Assembly (NCBI GenBank): GCA_934667845.1
Contig: CAKUMQ010000057.1
Location: 1-15,611 of the forward strand
DNA from: an uncultured Eubacteriales bacterium
Lineage (GTDB): Bacteria > Bacillota > Clostridia > Oscillospirales > Acutalibacteraceae
Direction: 5' to 3'
Length of the DNA: 15,611 bases
Below the pieces are notes generated by a model. That model worked only from the letters and a program-made list of their open reading frames with translations. It was not told where the DNA came from and searched no databases. This document shows positions 7,141 through 13,678 of the stretch, piece after piece. Positions within the stretch are counted from its first letter, which is position 1, and each line of letters starts with the position of its first letter. A program made the position numbers and the translations under genes.

Positions 7141-8018
7141 GACTTCTTCCTCCCGAAGAGCGATTTAAAGAAGGAGCGTTTTTCCTCCGGCCCGACTCTT
7201 TCCCAAAGCACGCTTTTTTCCAGGCTCTCCCGCAGCTCTTCATCCGTCAGTCCGCGGCGCAGCTCGCCGGCAATGGCAAGCGAAGCCGCGCCGGTCTCCT
7301 CGGACACGATCAGCACGACGGCATCGGAATTTTCGCTCATGCCGACGCCCGCGCGGTGGCGGGTGCCGAGCTCACGGCTGATCTGGGTGTTTTCCGTCAG
7401 CGGCAGGATGCAGCCGGCGGCATACACGCGGCCGTCGCGGATGATCATGGCGCCGTCATGCAGCGGCGCTTTATTGAAGAATACGTTGCCGATCAGCTCC
7501 TGGCTGGGGTCGGCTTCCAGAATGGTGCCGGATTTGACGATCTCGTTCAGCCGCGTGTTGCGCTCAAAGACGATCAGCGCGCCCATTTTCTGCCCCTGCA
7601 GCATCCGCACGGCGCCGCAGACAGCGTCGATCGTCTGTTTCCAGACCCGCACCGCCTCCGCCCGTTCTTCGGCGTTGCCGAACAGGTTGATGTTGCCGAA
7701 GCGGGAGTGACCGGCATGCTCCAGCGCGCGGCGGATCTCGGGCTGAAAGATGACCACGACGACAAGCAGCGCGTTGTCAAATAACAGCTGGAGCAAAAAG
7801 GACATCGCCCGGAGATTCAGCACCATGGCGAGAAGATAGGCGATGCCGAGCAGAAGCAGCCCCTTGATGAGCTGCTCCGCGCGCGAATCCCGCACCAGCT
7901 TTATGAGGTTGTAGATCAGGAAAGCCACCAGCAGGATGTCCAGAACACTGGTGACCAGATTGACCGAAGTGACGGAAGTCACGATGCTGTTCCATAATCG
8001 GGTGAAAAATTCGCTCAA
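7137..8018 (-). CDS. cdaA: Membrane diadenylate cyclase (c-di-AMP synthase)
   Basis: The enzyme condenses two ATP into c-di-AMP, which controls potassium, osmolyte and cell-wall homeostasis. Its 293 residues have three predicted membrane helices (about 20-40, 50-67 and 74-92). The DAC domain (about 100-260) carries the catalytic and ATP-binding motifs DGA (188-190), GTRHRA (218-223) and SEE (239-241), all intact. The C-terminus is short and basic. Translation starts at TTG 8018, ten bases after AAAGGA; the closest ATG upstream (in GGATGGGATC) runs into a stop within five codons. It is the first gene of the cdaA-cdaR-AAA-pncC unit and is divergent from the lipid kinase. Confidence 0.95.
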   Translation of the reverse strand: MSEFFTRLWNSIVTSVTSVNLVTSVLDILLVAFLIYNLIKLVRDSRAEQLIKGLLLLGIAYLLAMVLNLRAMSFLLQLLFDNALLVVVVIFQPEIRRALEHAGHSRFGNINLFGNAEERAEAVRVWKQTIDAVCGAVRMLQGQKMGALIVFERNTRLNEIVKSGTILEADPSQELIGNVFFNKAPLHDGAMIIRDGRVYAAGCILPLTENTQISRELGTRHRAGVGMSENSDAVVLIVSEETGAASLAIAGELRRGLTDEELRESLEKSVLWERVGPEEKRSFFKSLFGRKKS

Positions 8019-8080
8019 TGAGATCCCATCCTTTCCGGGTCGGACTGCCCGGCGATAACCGTTTCGTATAGATACCCACT

Positions 8081-8108
8081 ATTGTAGCATATTCTGAATT
8101 TTTTGCAA
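8081..8108 (-). promoter_or_regulatory. Probable sigma-A-type promoter of cdaA
   Basis: TTGCAA (8108-8103), a 16-base spacer and TACAAT (8086-8081) on the minus strand, in an AT-rich pocket. The predicted 5' leader is about 55 bases. The 240 bases between cdaA and the lipid kinase otherwise hold only the divergent promoter; I saw no riboswitch-like structure there. Confidence 0.55.
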
Positions 8109-8180
8109 CGGTTTTTTTGTAAACAATGAGCGGTTTTCCGAATTTATCTGCCGGCGGGGGGATCTGTTCTGCGGTAAGGC

Positions 8181-8209
8181 TTGATTTTTGGTGCTGTCTG
8201 TGGTATACT
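8181..8209 (+). promoter_or_regulatory. Sigma-A-type promoter of the lipid kinase gene
   Basis: TTGATT (8181-8186), a 17-base spacer and TATACT (8204-8209). An in-frame TTG at 8181 is part of this -35 box, which argues against the longer reading frame and for the start at 8259. Confidence 0.75.
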
Positions 8210-8258
8210 GAGATGCATTTATCGAAAACTGTCGAAACGGGAAAGGAACAGTGACGGA

Positions 8259-9155
8259 ATGAACTATCAGATCCTTTTTAATCCCTGTGCCGGAAACGGC
8301 CGCGGCGAAGCCGAAGCACAGAAGCTCTCTGCCCATCTGACGGACGGCGGGCTTGTTTATCACAATATGACCGAGATCAAAAGCTATGCTTCTTTTTTTG
8401 AAACGCTGTCCGGCGACGACATTCTCGTGATCGCGGGCGGCGACGGCACGCTCAACCGCTTTGTCAACGACACGGACGGGCTGACCTGCCCCGTGCCGGT
8501 CTGGTACTATGCGACCGGAAGCGGCAATGACTTCTGGTGCGACCTCGGACGGAAAAAAGAGGATCCGCCGGTCTGCATCGACCCGTATCTGAAGGATCTG
8601 CCGACCGTTACGGTCAAGGGCAAGCGCTACCGGGTGCTCAACGGCGTCGGCTACGGCATCGACGGCTATTGCTGCGAGGTCGGCGACAAGCTGCGCGCCA
8701 GCTCGGCGAAAAAGATCAACTATACCTCGATTGCCATCAAAGGGCTGCTGTTCCATTTCCGCCCGGTCCATGCGACCGTGACGGTGGACGGCGTGGCGCA
8801 TTCCTGCCGCAAGGTGTGGCTTGCCCCGACGATGAACGGCCGCTTCTACGGCGGCGGCATGATGCCGACGCCGGATCAGGACCGCCTGAATACCGATGGC
8901 ACGGTCTCGGTCATGGTGATGAACGGCACGGGCAAGCTGCGGACGTTGATGATCTTCCCCTCGATCTTCTCCGGTGAGCATGTGAAAAAGGAGAATGCCG
9001 TCCACGTCTGGGTCGGTCATGAGATCAAGGTGCAGTTTGACCGTCCGACACCGCTGCAGATCGACGGCGAAACGATCTCCGGTGTGACGGAATACACGAT
9101 GTGCGGCCGCACGCTGCCGGTGCGGGAGCCGGAAAAAAGCGCGGTCGGCGAATAA
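8259..9155 (+). CDS. Diacylglycerol kinase-type lipid kinase (YegS/DagK family)
   Basis: The family phosphorylates diacylglycerol or related lipids at the membrane, feeding phosphatidic acid back into phospholipid synthesis. The 298 residues carry the N-terminal NPCAGNGRG strand-loop (8-16), the nucleotide-binding GGDGTLN (60-66) and the TGSGNDF motif (86-92). A beta-rich C-terminal domain includes KVWLAPTMNGRFYGGGM and LQIDGE. The length fits the family. The ATG at 8259 follows AAAGGAACAGTGACGG. Sphingosine or undecaprenol as substrate cannot be excluded from sequence alone. It is a single-gene unit ending at a strong hairpin. Confidence 0.92.
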   Translation: MNYQILFNPCAGNGRGEAEAQKLSAHLTDGGLVYHNMTEIKSYASFFETLSGDDILVIAGGDGTLNRFVNDTDGLTCPVPVWYYATGSGNDFWCDLGRKKEDPPVCIDPYLKDLPTVTVKGKRYRVLNGVGYGIDGYCCEVGDKLRASSAKKINYTSIAIKGLLFHFRPVHATVTVDGVAHSCRKVWLAPTMNGRFYGGGMMPTPDQDRLNTDGTVSVMVMNGTGKLRTLMIFPSIFSGEHVKKENAVHVWVGHEIKVQFDRPTPLQIDGETISGVTEYTMCGRTLPVREPEKSAVGE

Positions 9156-9169
9156 AAATGGGTAAAAGA

Positions 9170-9198
9170 GGGCGGCTGCCGGTTTCCGGCAGCCGCCC
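9170..9198. terminator. Bidirectional terminator between the lipid kinase and rubrerythrin
   Basis: A perfect 13-base-pair GC-rich stem (9170-9182 with 9186-9198) has a 3-base loop. On the minus strand it is followed by CTCTTTTACCCATTTTTATT, a good T-rich tail, so it should end the rubrerythrin transcript efficiently. The plus-strand tail (TTCCCGATAAAA) is weaker. Confidence 0.85.
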
Positions 9199-9214
9199 TT
9201 CCCGATAAAACGGA

Positions 9215-9757
9215 TCAGTAATTTTCGGCGTGGATCTCAAAATAGCTCTGGGGATGATTGCAGGCGGGGCATACGGTGGGTGCCTCAAGACCGACGACGA
9301 TGTGCCCGCAGTTGCGGCACTCCCAAACCTTGACGTCGCTCTTTTTGAACACCTCCTGCGCCTCCACATTGTGCAGCAGCGCGCGGTAGCGCTCCTCATG
9401 GTGCCGCTCGATGGCGGCGACCAGACGGAACCGGTGGGCAAGCTCGGGGAACCCTTCCTCCTCGGCGGTCTTGGCAAAGCCCTCGTACATATCCGTCCAC
9501 TCGTAGTTTTCACCCTCGGCGGCGGACAGCAGATTTTCCGCCGTGTCGCCGATGCCGGCCAACTCCTTGAACCAGAGCTTGGCGTGCTCCTTTTCGTTTT
9601 CCGCCGTTTTCAGAAAAAGCGCTGCGATCTGTTCAAATCCTTGCTTTTTGGCGACGGAGGCAAAGAAGGTGTATTTGTTGCGCGCTTCGGATTCGCCGGA
9701 AAAAGCCATGCGAAGATTTTGCTCGGTCTGTGTTCCGCTGTATTTGGTTTTCTTCAT
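9215..9757 (-). CDS. rbr: Rubrerythrin
   Basis: A non-haem di-iron peroxidase that reduces hydrogen peroxide in anaerobes. The 180 residues combine a ferritin-like four-helix domain with a C-terminal rubredoxin-like domain. Iron-binding acids and histidines sit in SGESEAR (E22), ENEKEH (E55 and H58), the acidic stretch around E98-E101, and AAIERHH (E117, H120). The rubredoxin [Fe(Cys)4] site is C147/C150 and C163/C166. I start at ATG 9757, nine bases after AAAGGAG. The frame extends upstream to 9910, but that part covers the promoter. Monocistronic, with its own promoter and terminator. Confidence 0.95.
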   Translation of the reverse strand: MKKTKYSGTQTEQNLRMAFSGESEARNKYTFFASVAKKQGFEQIAALFLKTAENEKEHAKLWFKELAGIGDTAENLLSAAEGENYEWTDMYEGFAKTAEEEGFPELAHRFRLVAAIERHHEERYRALLHNVEAQEVFKKSDVKVWECRNCGHIVVGLEAPTVCPACNHPQSYFEIHAENY

Positions 9758-9812
9758 GATCCAGGCTCCTTTTTGATCAAAAATGTACCGTCGCGCCGCG
9801 GCAGTCAAATGT

Positions 9813-9841
9813 AGTATACGCCGCCGAAGCGAAAAATGCAA
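9813..9841 (-). promoter_or_regulatory. Sigma-A-type promoter of rubrerythrin
   Basis: TTGCAT (9841-9836), a 17-base spacer and TATACT (9818-9813) on the minus strand. I looked for a PerR-like palindrome nearby and did not find a convincing one. Confidence 0.7.
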
Positions 9842-9903
9842 CGGACAGATCGGAAAAATGTCCGGTATCGGGCGGAAAAGCCGCCGAAAAGGGAGTTTTT
9901 TTC

Positions 9904-9932
9904 TTGCCAAACCGGCAAAAACGTGGGATAAT
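9904..9932 (+). promoter_or_regulatory. Sigma-A-type promoter of the GH13 gene, with a short inverted repeat
   Basis: TTGCCA (9904-9909), a 17-base spacer and GATAAT (9927-9932). The -35 box is part of a small inverted repeat, TTGCC (9904-9908) and GGCAA (9914-9918) around a 5-base centre. It could be an operator for a sugar-responsive repressor. It does not fit the CcpA cre consensus. Confidence 0.6.
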
Positions 9933-9966
9933 AAGCGGTAGGTTAACCTTGAAGGAGGACGTTTTC

Positions 9967-11868
9967 TTGCCCGATCTGTTTGATTCCCGGAATTTGGCTT
10001 ACCGCTCGCCGTTCGGCGCGGTCGCGGAGGGCTCGCCCCTCTTTTTTCGCCTGTGCCTGCCGCGTGAGCTCGGCGTATCCGGCGGGGTCACGCGGCTTTG
10101 CCGTGACGACGGCAGCGTGCTGTACAGCGACCTGTTCTGGGCAGGTATGGAGGGCGGGCAGCATGAATGGTGGGACTGCCATTTCACGCCGCCGGATGCT
10201 CAGCTCTACTGGTATGATTTTGTGCTTTCGACCGCGGAGGGAACGCGGTTTCTGACCCGCCTGCCGGACGGAAAGGCGGCGCTCTCCGCGGCGCAGGGCG
10301 CACGCTGGCAGCTGACGGTATACAGGCGGGATTTTGTCACGCCGGACTGGCTGTCGGGCGGCGTGATCTATCAGATCTTTCCCGACCGCTTTGCCGCCTC
10401 GGGGGAGCCAAAGCAGGACGTGCCTGCCGACCGGAAGCTCCACGCGCAGTGGGGCGGGCTGCCCGACTGGGCGCCGGACGCCGACGGCGAGATCCGCAAC
10501 CGGGATTATTTCGGCGGCGACCTTGCGGGCATACGGCAAAAGCTGCCGTATCTCCGCTCGCTCGGTGTGACCTGTCTGTATCTGAATCCGATCTTCGAAG
10601 CCCATTCAAACCACCGGTATGACACCGCCGACTATGAGCGGGTGGACCCGCTGCTCGGCACGGAGGCGGATCTGCGCGACCTCTGCCTTGAAGCCGAGCG
10701 GCACGGCATCCGCGTGATGCTGGACGGCGTGTTCAGCCATACGGGTGCGGACAGCCGCTATTTCAACCGCGAGGGGCGCTATCCGCCGGTCGGCGCGGCA
10801 AATACGCCGGATTCGCCCTATGCGGGCTGGTACACATTTACGCGCTGGCCGGACGAATATAAAAGCTGGTGGGGCTTTGCCACCCTGCCGGAGGTGAACG
10901 AGTGCGATCCGTCGTATCTCGCGTTTATCACCGGCGAGCGCGGCGTCGTGCGGCGGTGGATCGCGGCGGGCGCGGCGGGCGGCTTCCGGCTGGATGTCGC
11001 CGACGAGCTGCCCGACCCGTTTCTGACCGCTCTGTATGCGGCGGTCAAGGCCGAGCGCCCCGATGCGATGGTGCTCGGCGAGGTGTGGGAGGACGCCAGC
11101 AATAAATGCGCCTACGGCAGGCGGCGGCAGTACCTTTTGGGCGGGCAGATGGACAGCGTGATGAATTATCCGTTCTGCCGCGCGGTGCTGGAGGTCGTGC
11201 GGGGCGGCGAGGCGTCGGCGTTTTTCAACACGGTGATGGACATCACCGAGCATTATCCGCCGCAGGTGATCCGGCTGCTGATGAACCCCATCGGCACCCA
11301 CGATACCGTGCGGGCGCTGACGGCGCTGGCGGGCGAGCCGATCGGTGAGCATGACCGCGCCTGGCAGGCAGCTTACCGCCTGTCGCCCGACCAGCGGCGG
11401 CGGGGGCTGCGCCTGATGCGGCTTGCGGCGGCGCTGCAGTACTGCCTGCCCGGCGTGCCCAGCCTGTATTACGGCGATGAGGCAGGGATGGAGGGCTGCC
11501 GCGATCCGTTTAACCGCGGCTGCTTCCCGTGGGGCGCGGAGGATGCGGGGCTGACCGACTGGTACCGGCAGCTCGGCGGGCTGCGGGAGCGCTGTCCCGC
11601 CCTGCGCGAGGGGCGGTTCATCCCGATCGAGGGGCGGCGCGGCTGCCTGAGCTTTGCCCGCGAGGACGCCGGCTCCGGCTTGCTGTGCGCCGTCAATGCG
11701 ACAGAGGAGGAGACCGCTCTGTGGCTTCCGCCGCCCTGGCAGGGCGAGCGGCAGGCGCTCGGCGACGGGACGCGGCGGGAGGACGGGCGGCTTATCCTGC
11801 CGCCGCTGTCCTGCGCGATCCTGTGGACGGAATGGGGCGGCACAAACGAAGAAAAGGAGAATGACTGA
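9967..11868 (+). CDS. GH13 alpha-glucan hydrolase (neopullulanase/cyclomaltodextrinase-like)
   Basis: An alpha-amylase-superfamily enzyme of 633 residues with no signal peptide, so it probably acts inside the cell on maltodextrins, cyclodextrins or glycogen-derived oligosaccharides. An N-terminal beta domain (about 1-120) leads into the (beta/alpha)8 barrel opening at GGVIYQIFPDRF. Catalytic residues are intact: nucleophile D343 in GFRLDVADE, acid/base E372 in GEVWE and the third carboxylate D446 in NPIGTHDT. Region II-type GVFSHTG is at 254-260. A C-terminal beta domain closes the protein. I start at TTG 9967, eight bases after AAGGAGG; the in-frame TTG at 9904 is inside the promoter. The subfamily (GH13_20/39-like) and exact substrate are inferred. 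The TGA overlaps the next ATG. Confidence 0.93.
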   Translation: MPDLFDSRNLAYRSPFGAVAEGSPLFFRLCLPRELGVSGGVTRLCRDDGSVLYSDLFWAGMEGGQHEWWDCHFTPPDAQLYWYDFVLSTAEGTRFLTRLPDGKAALSAAQGARWQLTVYRRDFVTPDWLSGGVIYQIFPDRFAASGEPKQDVPADRKLHAQWGGLPDWAPDADGEIRNRDYFGGDLAGIRQKLPYLRSLGVTCLYLNPIFEAHSNHRYDTADYERVDPLLGTEADLRDLCLEAERHGIRVMLDGVFSHTGADSRYFNREGRYPPVGAANTPDSPYAGWYTFTRWPDEYKSWWGFATLPEVNECDPSYLAFITGERGVVRRWIAAGAAGGFRLDVADELPDPFLTALYAAVKAERPDAMVLGEVWEDASNKCAYGRRRQYLLGGQMDSVMNYPFCRAVLEVVRGGEASAFFNTVMDITEHYPPQVIRLLMNPIGTHDTVRALTALAGEPIGEHDRAWQAAYRLSPDQRRRGLRLMRLAAALQYCLPGVPSLYYGDEAGMEGCRDPFNRGCFPWGAEDAGLTDWYRQLGGLRERCPALREGRFIPIEGRRGCLSFAREDAGSGLLCAVNATEEETALWLPPPWQGERQALGDGTRREDGRLILPPLSCAILWTEWGGTNEEKEND

Positions 11869-12113
11869 TGTACACATTTGATACGCAGCTGTTGATCGAG
11901 GGCGAAAACCTGTCGGAGGATGCGGTGCATGACTATATCATGACGCATTTTGTCGGCGACTGCCTGCTTGTGGTGGGGGATGAGGAGCTGTTAAAGCTCC
12001 ATTATCACACCGACGAGCCGTGGAAGGTGCTGGAGTACGCCGCCTCGCTCGGCGACATCCACGATGTCGTGATCGAGAATATGCGGCGGCAGGAGGCGGG
12101 GCTGAAAGGCTGA
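11868..12113 (+). CDS. 81-residue stand-alone protein resembling the middle domain of FakA/YloV
   Basis: The sequence follows a stretch that, from memory of the family, lies in the middle part of FakA/YloV (the ATP-binding half of bacterial fatty-acid kinase). It shows TFDTQLLIEG (3-12), GDCLLVVGDEELLKLHYHTDEP (30-51 region, with H45 and H47), EYAASLGDIHDVVIENMRRQ (56-75). The DhaL kinase domain and the C-terminal FakB-interacting domain are absent, so it cannot be a kinase alone. In YloV-type proteins the first motif usually reads Y-C-T-E; here it is F-D-T-Q, so a cysteine there is lost. The ATG overlaps the amylase stop (TGATG), with AAGGAG 9 bases upstream, so it is coupled to the amylase. 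Function unknown; a regulatory or partner-binding role is inference. Confidence 0.75.
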   Translation: MYTFDTQLLIEGENLSEDAVHDYIMTHFVGDCLLVVGDEELLKLHYHTDEPWKVLEYAASLGDIHDVVIENMRRQEAGLKG

Positions 12114-12160
12114 CCGGCGGAAATTTACAATTTTGTCATACCCAAACCGCAAGGATGGTG

Positions 12161-12166
12161 TATGAT
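12161..12166 (+). promoter_or_regulatory. Possible -10 element before the DUF5685 gene
   Basis: TATGAT lies 30 bases before the GTG start in the 83-base gap after the FakA-like gene. The best -35 (TTGTCA at 12133-12138) would be 22 bases away, which is too far, so the promoter is doubtful. I see no terminator in this gap, and read-through from the amylase unit is possible. Confidence 0.3.
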
Positions 12167-12196
12167 AAATAGCATAGACGGGAGAGGAGGGGCGCT

Positions 12197-13042
12197 GTGT
12201 TCGGATATGTCAAGCCCTATACCCCCGATCTGCGTATGCGGGAGTGGGAGCAGTACCGCGGGGTCTACTGCACGCTGTGCAAACGGCTCGGGCGGCGCTA
12301 CGGTCTGCTGGCGCGCATGACGCTCAACTATGACTTTACCTTTCTCGCCCTCTTTCATATGGCGCTGCTGCCGGAAAAGCCGGAGTTTGCCAAAAGCCGC
12401 TGCTCCTTTTTCCCGCTCCGCCGCTGTCTGCGCTGCCAAAATACCGGCGCGGTGGACGAGGCGGCAGACCTCGCGGTGCTGATGCTGGCGGAAAAATGCC
12501 GGGACGACCGGGAGGACGAGCGCTTTTTTCGCCGTATGGCGGCAGGGCTGGCGCTTTTGTTGCTGCGCCGCGCCCGCAAAAAAGCGGCGGCGGCACAGCC
12601 TGACGCCGCTGCCGCCATGCTTATATATACGCAGGCGCAGCGCGCGGCGGAGCGGGACTGTGCTTCGCTGGATGCAGCGGCACACCCGACCGCCGAGCTG
12701 ATGCAGAAGCTGCTGCTGCCGTTCGCCCGCGGCGATGCCGCGGCGGAGCGGATACTGTCCCGCTTCGGCTATTGCTTCGGCAGATGGATCTATCTGGCGG
12801 ATGCGCTGGACGACCGGGAGCGCGATCGCGCGGCGGGCAGATTCAACCCCTTTCTTCTGACCGAAACGGCGGACGACGGTGAAACTGTCTCCCGTGCGGA
12901 GCAGACGCTTGAGGCATCTCTGGCGGAGTGCTGCGCCGCCTATGAGCTGCTGGATATTGCCCACTTTGACGGGATCCTGAGAAACGTGCTGTATGCGGGT
13001 ATGCCGCACACGCAGAAAAGGATCGCGGCGAATAAGGAGTAA
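12197..13042 (+). CDS. DUF5685 family protein
   Basis: This 281-residue, largely helical protein starts MFGYVKPYTPDLRMREWEQYRGVYCTLC in fragments typical of DUF5685, found in Clostridia without known function. Visible features are CTLC (C25, C28), three further cysteines (C69, C77, C80) in the CSFFPLRRCLRC segment, and two Asp-rich segments, KCRDDREDE (100-108) and YLADALDDRERDRAAGRFNPF (199-219 region). The cysteines suggest a metal site. The paired Asp-rich segments are discussed among the findings. Translation starts at GTG 12197 after GGAGAGGAGGG. The J-domain gene follows 12 bases downstream and a membrane-protein gene after that, implying a shared operon. Function is not assigned. Confidence 0.85.
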   Translation: MFGYVKPYTPDLRMREWEQYRGVYCTLCKRLGRRYGLLARMTLNYDFTFLALFHMALLPEKPEFAKSRCSFFPLRRCLRCQNTGAVDEAADLAVLMLAEKCRDDREDERFFRRMAAGLALLLLRRARKKAAAAQPDAAAAMLIYTQAQRAAERDCASLDAAAHPTAELMQKLLLPFARGDAAAERILSRFGYCFGRWIYLADALDDRERDRAAGRFNPFLLTETADDGETVSRAEQTLEASLAECCAAYELLDIAHFDGILRNVLYAGMPHTQKRIAANKE

Positions 13043-13054
13043 GGATGACCGTAT

Positions 13055-13678
13055 ATGAGTAAAGACCCCTATCAGATTCTCGGCGTTTCCCCCTCCGCCT
13101 CCGAGGAGGAGATCAAGGCGGCTTATCGGGAGCTGGCGAAAAAATACCATCCCGACAACTATGCCGACAATCCGCTTGCGGATCTGGCGCAGGAAAAGAT
13201 GCAGGAGATCAACGAGGCGTATGATACCCTGATCCGCGAGCGGCGGCAGGGGCGCAGCGGCGGCTCGGCTTACGGTGCATCCGGCTCGTCCTCGGGGCAG
13301 TCCTATTCCGCGGGCGGGAGCTATCGCACAGGCAGCTCCGGCGGCGGTCGCTACGCGGATATCCGCGGCATGATCCGCGCGGGGCGTATATTGGATGCGG
13401 AAACGCTGCTCGACGGCATCCCCGCATCGGGGCGGGATGCCGAGTGGCATTTTCTCAAGGGCAGCGTGCTCTACCGCAAGGGCTGGCTGGAGGATGCCTA
13501 TGCCCATTTTCAGACGGCGTCGCAACTGGCGCCGTCCAATGCGGAATACCGCTCGGCGGTCATGCAGATGGAGCAGCGGCGTACCGGCGGCTACCGCACG
13601 GGCGGGAGCGAGATGGATGCCTGTGACTGCTGCTCGAGCCTGCTCTGCTTAAACTGCCTGTGTCACGGGTGCCGCTGA
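13055..13678 (+). CDS. J-domain protein with TPR-like region and cysteine-rich tail
   Basis: Residues about 4-66 form a J domain with the DnaK-stimulating HPD motif intact (32-34, in KYHPDNY). A Gly/Ser/Tyr-rich linker (about 68-98) follows, then a helical repeat region (about 100-170; AEWHFLKGSVLYRKGWLEDAY resembles a TPR). The last 18 residues contain seven cysteines (C190, C192, C193, C198, C201, C203, C206). It lacks the zinc-finger and C-terminal domains of true DnaJ, so it is a specialised co-chaperone. The ATG at 13055 is chosen over one at 13045, which meets a stop after five codons; AAGGA is 9 bases upstream. Its stop overlaps the next ATG (TGATG). Confidence 0.9.
   Translation: MSKDPYQILGVSPSASEEEIKAAYRELAKKYHPDNYADNPLADLAQEKMQEINEAYDTLIRERRQGRSGGSAYGASGSSSGQSYSAGGSYRTGSSGGGRYADIRGMIRAGRILDAETLLDGIPASGRDAEWHFLKGSVLYRKGWLEDAYAHFQTASQLAPSNAEYRSAVMQMEQRRTGGYRTGGSEMDACDCCSSLLCLNCLCHGCR

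Noticed and set aside
8019..8258. A riboswitch or small RNA in the cdaA-lipid kinase gap
   Set aside because: Apart from two divergent promoters I found no strong stem-loops or known riboswitch motifs; the leaders are short.
9758..9910. 51-codon N-terminal extension of rubrerythrin
   Set aside because: The extension covers a TTGCAT-17-TATACT promoter, and rubrerythrins start near the chosen ATG, which has a strong Shine-Dalgarno.
9904..9920. CcpA catabolite-repression (cre) site at the amylase promoter
   Set aside because: The core does not match the cre consensus; the central CG and its flanks are out of register.
10606..11877. A 423-codon open frame on the minus strand, opposite the GH13 gene
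   Set aside because: It is antisense to a gene with intact catalytic motifs, its product is low-complexity Arg/Ala/Pro-rich with no recognisable domain, and such frames are expected in GC-rich DNA.
12125..13525. A 466-codon open frame on the minus strand, opposite the DUF5685 and J-domain genes
   Set aside because: It crosses two recognisable genes and their intergenic gap, has no credible domain and no ribosome-binding site that fits.
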